Positions 1 through 6,443 of a stretch of 10,659 nt of DNA are shown in pieces. The number at the start of each line of letters is the position of its first letter. Within the stretch, counting starts at the first letter, position 1. The translations under genes and the position numbers were made by a program. Below the pieces are notes generated by a model, which did no database searches, was not told where the DNA came from, and was given only the letters and a program-made list of their open reading frames with translations. The DNA comes from CAMEON01 sp963609805 (lineage in GTDB: Bacteria > Bacillota > Clostridia > Oscillospirales > CAG-272): NCBI GenBank assembly GCA_963609805.1, contig CAVDLN010000060.1, positions 1 to 10,659 on the forward strand. Reading direction: 5' to 3'.

Positions 1-1232
1 TCATGGGACGTTCCTACACCTCCACCTACAAGGACCGCTATGAGAAGGAAGGCGCATCGGCTTCTCTGTGGGGCTATAATTTCTCGGAGCAGTTTGATTA
101 CGCGCTGAAGGTTGATCCGAAGGTTGTATTCGTAACAGGCTGGAACGAGTGGGTTGCAGGCCGCTATGAAACCTGGTGCGATGTTGAGAACGCATTCCCG
201 GATCAGTGCAACGACGAATTCTCACGCGATCTCGAGCCGACACGCGGCGATCTTCAGGACAACTACTACTACCTGCTTGTTAATTATGTCCGCCGCTATA
301 AGGGTGCCCGCCCGATTCCCACGCCGTCGGAAGCCGCCACGATTGATATCACAAGCGACGCAAGTCAGTGGGATTCCGTTGCCCCCTACTATGCGGCCTA
401 CATCGGAAACACGGATGACCGTGATGCCGACGGGTGCGGCACTACGCACTATACAGAGTATTCCGGGCGCAACGACATCATCGGTGCCCGTGTGGCAAGA
501 GACGATGAGTATGTGTACTTCTACGCGGAATGCAATGAGGACATTACTCCGTACACCGATCCGCTTTGGATGGTGCTGTATATTGATTCCGATCAGTCCA
601 ACCAGGGCTGGGAGACCTTTGATTATGTTATCAACAAGTCCCCTGCCTCTGCAGATACAGCCGTTCTGGAAAAGTTCACGGGTGACGGGTACTCCTCCGA
701 AAAGGTTGCGGATGTGAAATACACGGTCAGCGGGAAAACTATTCAGATCGCCGTACCCAAATCCGCACTCGGTCTGACAGGCTATGATTTCACCATCAAT
801 TTCTCCTGGACGGACAATGTCCATGATCTGGACGATGCCGCGCCGGACGGACAAACCGACTATGTGTATTCCAGATTCTCCGGTGATATTCTGGAGTTCT
901 ACGTCTCCGGTGACGTGGCTCCCGGCGGACGCTTCAAGTACAGCTATATTTCCACTGCGGCCAATGCCGGAAAGGAAATCGAAACCGTTACGGAAACAGA
1001 CACCGAAACGGAAACGGAATCCGTGACAACAGCCGTCGTCGACAGTGAAAGCGAAACCGCATCGACCGAGGGAATCACAACGACAACCGCATCCGAAAGC
1101 GATACAACCGCATCCGGCGGCTGCGGATCAACAATAGGCGTGGGTTCGGCGGCAGGTGCTGCAGCAGTAGCAGGCGCAGCGCTGGCATGCATTTCCGGGA
1201 AGAAAAAGAAACGCTTCCGCAAAAATCGCTGA
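1..1232 (+). CDS. Secreted glycoside-hydrolase-like protein, C-terminal part (5' end outside window)
   Basis: The reading frame is open at the left edge, so the Met at base 3 is most likely internal and the start lies upstream. Residue numbers count from that Met. Residues 1-100 look like the end of a TIM-barrel hydrolase: a GWNEW stretch at 46-50 resembles the Trp-Asn-Glu-Trp strand end of GH71/GH99-like enzymes, with Glu49 a possible functional acid. Residues about 112-316 resemble a CBM9-like beta-sandwich, with a WMVLYIDSD strand at 189-197 and a closing EFYVSGDVAPGG. A Thr/Glu/Ser-rich linker (327-371) follows. The tail is Gly-Gly-Cys at 372-374, a small-residue hydrophobic helix to about 398, and a KKKKRFRK basic end. 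This suggests a wall- or membrane-anchored polysaccharide-acting protein. The family assignment is by motif recognition only, and the substrate cannot be told. A strong terminator follows. Confidence 0.7.
   Translation, partial: MGRSYTSTYKDRYEKEGASASLWGYNFSEQFDYALKVDPKVVFVTGWNEWVAGRYETWCDVENAFPDQCNDEFSRDLEPTRGDLQDNYYYLLVNYVRRYKGARPIPTPSEAATIDITSDASQWDSVAPYYAAYIGNTDDRDADGCGTTHYTEYSGRNDIIGARVARDDEYVYFYAECNEDITPYTDPLWMVLYIDSDQSNQGWETFDYVINKSPASADTAVLEKFTGDGYSSEKVADVKYTVSGKTIQIAVPKSALGLTGYDFTINFSWTDNVHDLDDAAPDGQTDYVYSRFSGDILEFYVSGDVAPGGRFKYSYISTAANAGKEIETVTETDTETETESVTTAVVDSESETASTEGITTTTASESDTTASGGCGSTIGVGSAAGAAAVAGAALACISGKKKKRFRKNR
981..1022 (+). repeat. Glu-Thr dipeptide low-complexity tract
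   Basis: Residues 327-340 of the first protein alternate Glu (or Asp) with Thr, encoded by imperfect repeats of gaaac-type hexamers. It begins a low-complexity linker that spaces the folded domains from the C-terminal anchor. Such tracts can vary in copy number by slippage, but variation here is only inferred. Confidence 0.6.
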
Positions 1233-1297
1233 AACTACTCATGTATATGTATCCCGTGAAGCTGACATGTGCTGTCACGCATGTCATGTGACTTTTG

Positions 1298-1346
1298 GCG
1301 GCGCTGTGCAATTCGATGCACGGCGCCGCTTTTTTCGCTTTTTTCT
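1298..1346 (+). terminator. Rho-independent terminator after the hydrolase-like gene
   Basis: A 13-bp stem pairs 1298-1310 with 1317-1329 through one G-U pair, with a 6-base loop (attcga). A T-run interrupted by CGC follows (1330-1346). It separates the first gene from the promoter at 1398, so the two surface-protein genes are transcribed independently. Confidence 0.92.
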
Positions 1347-1397
1347 GAAAATCAGTACCCCGACAGCACCTGGCGAAGGGTTCATAAAAACCCGTTC

Positions 1398-1426
1398 TTG
1401 ACAAAATCAACAGCGTGTGGTATGAT
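1398..1426 (+). promoter_or_regulatory. Sigma-A-type promoter for the secreted peptidase-like gene
   Basis: TTGACA at 1398-1403 (perfect -35) and TATGAT at 1421-1426 (-10, one mismatch) are separated by exactly 17 bases. Transcription would start near 1433, giving a leader of about 35 nt. The Shine-Dalgarno AAGGAG lies at 1456-1461, six bases before the ATG. Confidence 0.88.
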
Positions 1427-1467
1427 AAAACAGATGTCGGCAAAAGCAATTTGATAAGGAGATTGAT

Positions 1468-3123
1468 ATGAAAAAAAAGGCTCTTCCGTTTGTATTGAGT
1501 TTTTTTCTGCTTCTGACAGCCGTATATCCGCTTTCCGCGTACGCGGTATCCGACCGCACGGGCATCGACGCCCCGCTGCCGGAATGCTTCCAGCAAGCCG
1601 ATGAGAGATGGGCCGACCAGGAGCTTATCGGTTCCAACGGCTGTGGCCTTCTCTCCCTTGTCAACGCCGTAAATTACCTGACCGGAAATTTCATTGATCC
1701 TGTCGAATTGGCAGTCTACGCGCACAAAATCGACGCCTACAACGGGTCTGTCGGCGGCGGAACCGCCCGCTGGGTGCTCTACCATCAACTGTCACGCTAT
1801 GAGAAAAAATACGGATTCCGTGTAACGGACTCCGGCGTGGATGCAGGCGTCCGGCACCCTGATTTTATTCAGAATCTCGAGAACGGCGGTGTCTCCGTAT
1901 GCCATGTGTCCGGACATTTCATAGCTATTGTCGACTATGATGCAGATACAGACAGGTATCTTGTGTACGACAGCGCCGCCAACCTCTCCAAGCGAAATAC
2001 AGCCACAAGCCCGACATGGCTAAGCGGAGACTATCTGTCAACTTCCGCCTATATGACGGTGGATTGGTGGTGCCTTTTGGAATGCACGGGAAACTCACGG
2101 AACGTCATAGGAAACCGTACGCGTTTGAATCAGCCCGTGGAAATCTCCCGCCATATCGAGCCGAATACGCCTCTGACCCTGACCGGTACTGCGGCCGCAT
2201 CCGGAGGAATCCGTTCCCTTTTTTATGTTGTGGATTATGATTACGACAATGCGGTTGAATTGCCGGACAGCGTAACAGCGGATAAAAATGCCGATGCGTC
2301 GTTTTCTCTGTCCGTCGATCTCAGCGGTCTGAGCGCCGGTGTACATGTCCTGCGTCTTTCCGCCCGCGGCAACGGAACCGCCGTATCCGACATAGCCGTC
2401 TGCACGCTCTTTGTTGGAAACGGAACCGACGGCGGAGTGAATGCGGATACAGGGGATGTGACAATCGGCTTTTCCGGATATGTAGGGATGGACCATGTAA
2501 AAAAGAAGGCGCCTGTCACTTTGGGAGTCAAAATTTCCTGTTTCAAAGCAGAATCCGATGCTGTTCTGCTGCTCGGTGAGATGGATTTATCGGCCTTTTC
2601 CTACGTAGTCGTGTCATACAGCGTCAACGAAGCTTTCGATCCTAATGCCGGGGAGGTTCCCGCCTGTATCGGCCTGAAAACTATCGCTGCATCGTACGGG
2701 GACGGAAATTCCGCATACAACCTGGATGGTTCGTTGGTTCTTGCCTCTGCGGAAGGCGGTGAGGAAGGCCTTCAGTGCGAACGAAAAATCGTGTTGGACC
2801 TCTCCGATACAGATTATTCGGGGGAGGTGTACCTGACCGCCTGCGTACCGACCAAACAGCACATCTATATACGCAGCCTGAAGTTCTGCACGGGCAGAAC
2901 CGCCGGAACCGTCTCCGATTCCACGCAATCCGAATCGTCCGCGGACACTTCCTCTATGTCGGATACATGCCTTGAAACGACTGCCGACTCCCTTCCGCAG
3001 ACAGAATCGACGGAAACAGATACGGCTGCCGGGGGCTGTACTTCGTCGTACCCGATCGCCGTAGCCGCTGCCTTGATTCCTTCCCTCTTTGGTACGGCAG
3101 CATTCCGCAAGCGGAAACATTAA
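1468..3123 (+). CDS. Secreted C39/papain-like cysteine peptidase-like protein with Gly-Gly-Cys C-terminal anchor
   Basis: A 551-residue exported protein. Residues 1-26 form a signal peptide (MKKK, hydrophobic core, likely cleavage after AYA). Residues about 38-205 resemble the Peptidase_C39_2/papain-like fold: Gln43 in a Q-x-D-x-x-W context, Cys59 in SNGCGLLSL, His150 in SGHFIAIVDYD and Asp168 in VYDSA. These fit the oxyanion Gln and the Cys/His/Asp triad. Residues about 217-317 look like an Ig-type beta domain and 330-476 like a second beta-sandwich. A Ser/Thr/Glu-rich linker (480-521) leads to Gly-Gly-Cys (522-524), a hydrophobic helix and a terminal RKRKH, the same layout as the upstream protein. 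The RBS and promoter place the start firmly. Whether it cleaves peptides, and which, is unknown; C39-like folds also occur in non-bacteriocin surface proteins. No ABC transporter or bacteriocin gene lies nearby, so a bacteriocin-export role is unlikely. Confidence 0.8.
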   Translation: MKKKALPFVLSFFLLLTAVYPLSAYAVSDRTGIDAPLPECFQQADERWADQELIGSNGCGLLSLVNAVNYLTGNFIDPVELAVYAHKIDAYNGSVGGGTARWVLYHQLSRYEKKYGFRVTDSGVDAGVRHPDFIQNLENGGVSVCHVSGHFIAIVDYDADTDRYLVYDSAANLSKRNTATSPTWLSGDYLSTSAYMTVDWWCLLECTGNSRNVIGNRTRLNQPVEISRHIEPNTPLTLTGTAAASGGIRSLFYVVDYDYDNAVELPDSVTADKNADASFSLSVDLSGLSAGVHVLRLSARGNGTAVSDIAVCTLFVGNGTDGGVNADTGDVTIGFSGYVGMDHVKKKAPVTLGVKISCFKAESDAVLLLGEMDLSAFSYVVVSYSVNEAFDPNAGEVPACIGLKTIAASYGDGNSAYNLDGSLVLASAEGGEEGLQCERKIVLDLSDTDYSGEVYLTACVPTKQHIYIRSLKFCTGRTAGTVSDSTQSESSADTSSMSDTCLETTADSLPQTESTETDTAAGGCTSSYPIAVAAALIPSLFGTAAFRKRKH

Positions 3124-3133
3124 AGAAACCGCC

Positions 3134-3176
3134 GCACATCTGTTCGTTTCGCGAAAGCGACTGTGCTGGGATTTTT
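3134..3176 (+). terminator. Possible weak terminator after the peptidase-like gene
   Basis: GCACA (3134-3138) can pair with TGTGC (3162-3166) around an inner palindrome, TTTCGCGAAA. A T5 run follows a few bases later (3172-3176). The stem is short and the T-run is offset, so this is tentative; the gene otherwise has no visible terminator. Confidence 0.35.
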
Positions 3177-3200
3177 CCCGAAATTTTCATAAAGTTTCTA

Positions 3201-3229
3201 TTGCATACCGATCAATTTTGTAGTATAAT
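3201..3229 (+). promoter_or_regulatory. Sigma-A-type promoter for the ACT/PFL operon
   Basis: TTGCAT at 3201-3206 (-35, 4 of 6) and a perfect TATAAT at 3224-3229 (-10) have a 17-base spacer. Transcription would begin near 3236, leaving a leader of about 150 nt before the ACT gene. In that leader I can see only an imperfect stem, GCCTGC pairing with GCAGGC, and no riboswitch or T-box consensus that I recognise. Confidence 0.82.
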
Positions 3230-3384
3230 AGTAGTGAGTCATTGATTTTCCAGACAGAGCATTCCCGGCATGTCTTCCCCGCCTGCTGCCGACCGGAAAT
3301 TCTTTCGCTGCCGCAGGCAAAAAAGAACCGAGTTGCACTGTCTCATTTGAATCAACATTTCCTTAGCAGAACACAGGAGGTCTA

Positions 3385-3654
3385 ATGAAAGCGGTTGTAA
3401 CAGTGACAGGCAAAGACGGCGTAGGCATAATTGCAAAAGTCGCAACGGCTTGCGCATCGTGCGATGCCAACATTCTGGAGATTTCGCAGAGTGTGCTGCG
3501 AGAATATTTCGCCATGATTATGCTTGTTGATATTGAAAAGCTGAATGTTGATTTTTCAATTTTTTCCGACAGGCTGACAAATCTCGGCAAAGAACACGGT
3601 CTGGATATACATGCCATGCATGAGGATATCTTTCAGGCCATGCACCACGTATGA
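3385..3654 (+). CDS. ACT-domain protein (UPF0237 family)
   Basis: An 89-residue protein that is essentially one ACT domain. The hallmarks are visible: VTGKDGVGIIAKV at 6-18 (the ligand-loop glycines), then NILEISQ at 29-35 and FAMIMLVDI at 42-50. ACT domains usually bind amino acids or other small ligands and dimerise to control enzymes. Free-standing members of this family are typically encoded immediately before a PFL-family protein, as here, so the two are probably functional partners. The Shine-Dalgarno AGGAGG at 3375-3380 fixes the start. Its end overlaps the first possible start of the next gene (ATGA at 3651-3654). The ligand and process are unknown. Confidence 0.92.
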   Translation: MKAVVTVTGKDGVGIIAKVATACASCDANILEISQSVLREYFAMIMLVDIEKLNVDFSIFSDRLTNLGKEHGLDIHAMHEDIFQAMHHV

Positions 3655-3671
3655 CGCGGGGGTGTCGTTCG

Positions 3672-5030
3672 ATGCTGGAAACCAGAGACATACTGGAAAC
3701 GATCCAGATGATCCGTCAGGAGAACCTGGACATTCGAACCATCACCATGGGCATATCGCTATACGATTGTGTCAGCGATGACGCAGGACGTCTGTGCGAT
3801 AAAATCTACGACAAAATCACGCATGCGGCAGAGCATCTGGTAGCCACCGGATGCGATATAGAGAAGAAATACGGTGTGCCGATTGTCAACAAGCGCGTAT
3901 CGGTAACGCCGATCTCCCTTATTGCGGGCGGTGTAAACGCTGAGGGGTGTCTGCGTGTTGCGCATACCCTTCAAAAAGCGGCAGACACTGTCGGCGTCAA
4001 CTTCATAGGAGGGTTTTCCACACTGGTTCATAAAGGCATGACGGACAGTGACCGAAATTTGATTTCCGCGATTCCGCAGGCTCTGTCCGAAACGGAGCTG
4101 GTCTGCTCATCCGTCAATGTAGCCACAACCAAGGCGGGCATCAACATGGATGCAATCCGTTTGATGGGCAGCACCATCAAACGCTGTGCGGAACTCACGG
4201 CTGATCGCTCCTCCATAGGCTGCGCGAAACTGGTTGTCTTTGCCAATGTGCCGGAAGACAATCCCTTCATGGCCGGCGCTTTTCATGGCGTCGGAGAGCC
4301 GGAAACCGTCATCAATGTCGGCGTATCCGGGCCGGGTGTTGTCAGCTCGGCCATAGAACGCGCGGGTGACTGTGACCTGTCAGCTTTGGCCGAACTTATC
4401 AAACGAACCGCGTTTAAAATAACGAGGGTCGGTCAGTTGGTTGCGACAGAGGCGGCACAGCGGCTCGGCGTTCCGTTCGGCATTGTGGATTTGTCCCTGG
4501 CTCCGACACCCGCCATTGGAGACTCCGTAGCACAGATTCTCGAGGACATGGGTCTTGAGTCCTGCGGAGCCCATGGAACAACGGCAGCTCTTGCCATGCT
4601 CAACGACGCTGTCAAGAAAGGCGGCGTGATGGCATCCGGGCATGTCGGCGGATTGTCCGGCGCATTCATTCCCGTATCAGAGGATGCCGGAATGATTGCA
4701 GCCGTCGAGCGCGGTGCACTGTCAGTGGAAAAATTGGAAGCGATGACCGCTGTCTGCTCGGTCGGACTTGATATGATTGCCGTTCCGGGCGACACTTCGG
4801 AAGATGTCCTGTGCGGTTTGATTGCGGACGAAATTTCTATCGGTGTAATAAACAATAAGACGACGGCCGTCCGGGTAATTCCGGCAATCGGAAAAAGTGT
4901 CGGAGACAAGGTTGACTTCGGCGGATTACTCGGCAGTGCGCCGATCATGCCGCTCCGCCCCTGGTCCCCTGCCCGCTTTGTCCGTCGCGGCGGGCGCATT
5001 CCGGCACCGATTCACAGCCTCAGAAACTGA
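3672..5030 (+). CDS. PFL family protein (UPF0210)
   Basis: A protein of 452 residues from the preferred start. The N-terminus MLETRDILETIQMI and the following NLDIRTITMGISLYDC match the usual start and first conserved block of the family. The C-terminus (FGGLLGSAP, RRGGRIPAPIHSLRN) is also typical, and the length agrees with the usual roughly 445-455. An in-frame ATG at 3651 overlaps the ACT stop, but 3672 fits family length and has a GGGGG-type RBS at 3657-3661. The family is named for structural similarity to pyruvate formate-lyase; I see no canonical glycyl-radical RVxGY motif near the C-terminus, so formate-lyase chemistry should not be assumed. Its function is unknown. Linkage to the ACT gene suggests small-molecule-regulated activity, presumably cytoplasmic. 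Confidence 0.93.
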   Translation: MLETRDILETIQMIRQENLDIRTITMGISLYDCVSDDAGRLCDKIYDKITHAAEHLVATGCDIEKKYGVPIVNKRVSVTPISLIAGGVNAEGCLRVAHTLQKAADTVGVNFIGGFSTLVHKGMTDSDRNLISAIPQALSETELVCSSVNVATTKAGINMDAIRLMGSTIKRCAELTADRSSIGCAKLVVFANVPEDNPFMAGAFHGVGEPETVINVGVSGPGVVSSAIERAGDCDLSALAELIKRTAFKITRVGQLVATEAAQRLGVPFGIVDLSLAPTPAIGDSVAQILEDMGLESCGAHGTTAALAMLNDAVKKGGVMASGHVGGLSGAFIPVSEDAGMIAAVERGALSVEKLEAMTAVCSVGLDMIAVPGDTSEDVLCGLIADEISIGVINNKTTAVRVIPAIGKSVGDKVDFGGLLGSAPIMPLRPWSPARFVRRGGRIPAPIHSLRN

Positions 5031-5071
5031 AAGTTTTTTAATTTCAAGAATGCAGGAAAGGATGATGTTCT

Positions 5072-5452
5072 ATGAAAAAAATCATGAAGCTTGTGTCCAT
5101 GTTCATGAAACTGGGTGAGAAAGCCGTATCGCTGTTCAACAAAGCCATTGACGCTGCGGATCGCCTGATTCACCGCAAGGAGTATCTTCGCCAGAAGCGG
5201 GTAGCAGCTGTTTTCCGCACTATGCTGTGCGTTGCATGCGGTGTGCTGGCAGTTGTTTTCTTCCCTTACAAAATCAAGGTTGAAAAGAACGGGGATTTTG
5301 AAATCCGCAGCCTGATGCTCCGCATTTCCCGCAAGACCCCTACATACCCCGAAACGCAAGGGGATGGCGATGAATTTGATATTGTCGGCGTTGAGGATGA
5401 GGACGCCGATGAATGCCGTGTTATCAGCTCCGACAGCAGCGAGCAGGGATGA
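5072..5452 (+). CDS. Small single-pass membrane protein, hypothetical
   Basis: A 126-residue protein with no family that I recognise. It has a basic, amphipathic N-terminal part (1-48, rich in Lys, Arg and Met), one hydrophobic segment at about 49-66 (MLCVACGVLAVVFF), a short basic segment (KIKVEKNGDFEIRSLMLRIS) and an acidic tail from about 97. The RBS AAAGGA at 5057-5062 supports the ATG at 5072. Its stop codon overlaps the start of the Mini-ribonuclease III gene (ATGA at 5449-5452), suggesting co-translation. By the positive-inside tendency, the basic N-terminus is probably cytoplasmic, although positive charge flanks both sides of the helix. No function is proposed. Confidence 0.78.
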   Translation: MKKIMKLVSMFMKLGEKAVSLFNKAIDAADRLIHRKEYLRQKRVAAVFRTMLCVACGVLAVVFFPYKIKVEKNGDFEIRSLMLRISRKTPTYPETQGDGDEFDIVGVEDEDADECRVISSDSSEQG

Positions 5453-5874
5453 AATCAGTCCCGGAAATATCCGTGGCAGCACTGGCTTACCTGGGAGACA
5501 GCGTACTGGAAACGTGCGTGCGCACATATCTCGTGGCTGAATGCGGTATTTCGTCCTCGGCAAAACTGAACCGTGCGTCACTTTCTTTTGTTACCGCAAC
5601 GGCACAGTCGGAGGCTATCGGACGCATCGAAAACATCCTGACCGAAGAGGAGACAGGCTATTATCACAGAGGACGCAACAACGGGCAGGGACATGTACCG
5701 AAAAATGCCTCAGTGGGAGAGTATCGACGCGCCACAGGTATGGAGGCACTGTTTGGTGCGCTGGCTCTTGCCGGACGAATGGATCGTGTAAATGAGCTGT
5801 TTCGCTTAGCATACGGAATAGAATCGGCAAAGCCGGAACAAGCCGAGCCAAATGCATTAGCAGAAGGAGAGTAA
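5449..5874 (+). CDS. mrnC: Mini-ribonuclease III
   Basis: A 141-residue protein consisting of an RNase III catalytic domain without the double-stranded-RNA-binding domain, the arrangement of Mini-III enzymes that trim 23S rRNA precursors in Bacillota. The signature LGDSVLE at 15-21 supplies the metal-binding Asp17 and Glu21. RGRNNGQG at 74-81, PKNASVGEYRRATGMEALFG at 84-103 (Glu99 as second catalytic acid) and the LAGRMDRVNEL helix match the family. An upstream in-frame ATG at 5413 lies inside the preceding gene; the start at 5449 has the right length and a stop-start overlap. The last 15 or so residues (SAKPEQAEPNALAEGE) are a non-conserved tail. It is probably translated by coupling from the membrane-protein gene. 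Confidence 0.93.
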   Translation: MKSVPEISVAALAYLGDSVLETCVRTYLVAECGISSSAKLNRASLSFVTATAQSEAIGRIENILTEEETGYYHRGRNNGQGHVPKNASVGEYRRATGMEALFGALALAGRMDRVNELFRLAYGIESAKPEQAEPNALAEGE

Positions 5875-5879
5875 AACCA

Positions 5880-6389
5880 ATGGACAAACCGATTGTTGAG
5901 ATTTCCGTCAGTCAGGGAGAGAAAGAGCTTGGAAAGATCCGATTGGAGCTTTATCCGGATAAAGCTCCCGGGACGGTGCGGAATTTTCTTTCGCTGGTTG
6001 AGGAGGGCTTTTACACAGGCCTGGTTTTCCATCGCGTAATTCGCGGATTCATGATACAGGGCGGAGGATTCACAGCGGATTTTGTCCAGAAGCACGCTGA
6101 TCCCATCCGCGGCGAATTTATTGCAAACGGTTATATGGAAAACGACATTCGGCATACACGCGGTGTCATCTCCATGGCCCGCACCTCCGATCCCAACTCT
6201 GCGTCGTCACAGTTCTTTATTATGCAGGAAGATGCGCCTCATTTGGACGCGCAGTATGCCGCATTTGGGAAGGTTACCGACGGTATGGAGATCGTTGACA
6301 AAATCGCGTCATGCAAGACCGGCCGTTACGGATACTACTCTGATGTGCCGCGCGAGCCGATTGTCATTACGGAAGCGAAGCACCTTTAA
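5880..6389 (+). CDS. Cyclophilin-type peptidyl-prolyl cis-trans isomerase
   Basis: A 169-residue single-domain cyclophilin that catalyses proline isomerisation in proteins. It has no signal peptide and is therefore cytoplasmic. The active-site block FHRVIRGFMIQGG gives Arg52, Phe57, Met58 and Gln60; GVISMAR and NSASSQFFI (Phe113) follow. At the positions equivalent to human CypA Trp121 and His126 it has His121 and Tyr126 (HLDAQYAAFGKV). Substitution at the Trp site is common in bacterial cyclophilins and is expected to lower cyclosporin affinity. RBS AAGGAGA at 5864-5870 lies over the end of mrnC, and the genes are 5 bases apart, so they are in one operon. Genes of this type are often called ppiB, but orthology to the E. 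coli gene cannot be asserted. Confidence 0.95.
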   Translation: MDKPIVEISVSQGEKELGKIRLELYPDKAPGTVRNFLSLVEEGFYTGLVFHRVIRGFMIQGGGFTADFVQKHADPIRGEFIANGYMENDIRHTRGVISMARTSDPNSASSQFFIMQEDAPHLDAQYAAFGKVTDGMEIVDKIASCKTGRYGYYSDVPREPIVITEAKHL

Positions 6390-6443
6390 TGCTCGAAAGT
6401 CATTTATATTTATTTAATTACTATTCAATTGGAGGATACTGTA

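Noticed and set aside
222..854. Long minus-strand open frame opposite the first gene
   Set aside because: It has no RBS or family resemblance and lies wholly opposite a well-supported coding sequence; it is a codon-bias shadow.
1075..1788. Minus-strand open frame of 237 codons spanning the terminator and promoter
   Set aside because: It crosses a terminator and promoter of the plus strand and overlaps two supported genes, with no recognisable protein features.
3651..3671. ATG at 3651 as start of the PFL-family protein
   Set aside because: It would add seven residues not typical of the family; ATG at 3672 gives the standard N-terminus and length and has a G-rich RBS. Not excluded absolutely.
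5024..5036. AAACT-GAA-AGTTT hairpin with T-run after the PFL gene
   Set aside because: The 5-bp stem has only one G-C pair and a 3-base loop, too weak for a terminator; the operon probably continues.
5413..5448. ATG at 5413 as start of Mini-ribonuclease III
   Set aside because: It lies inside the preceding gene and lacks an RBS; the stop-start overlap at 5449 fits family length.
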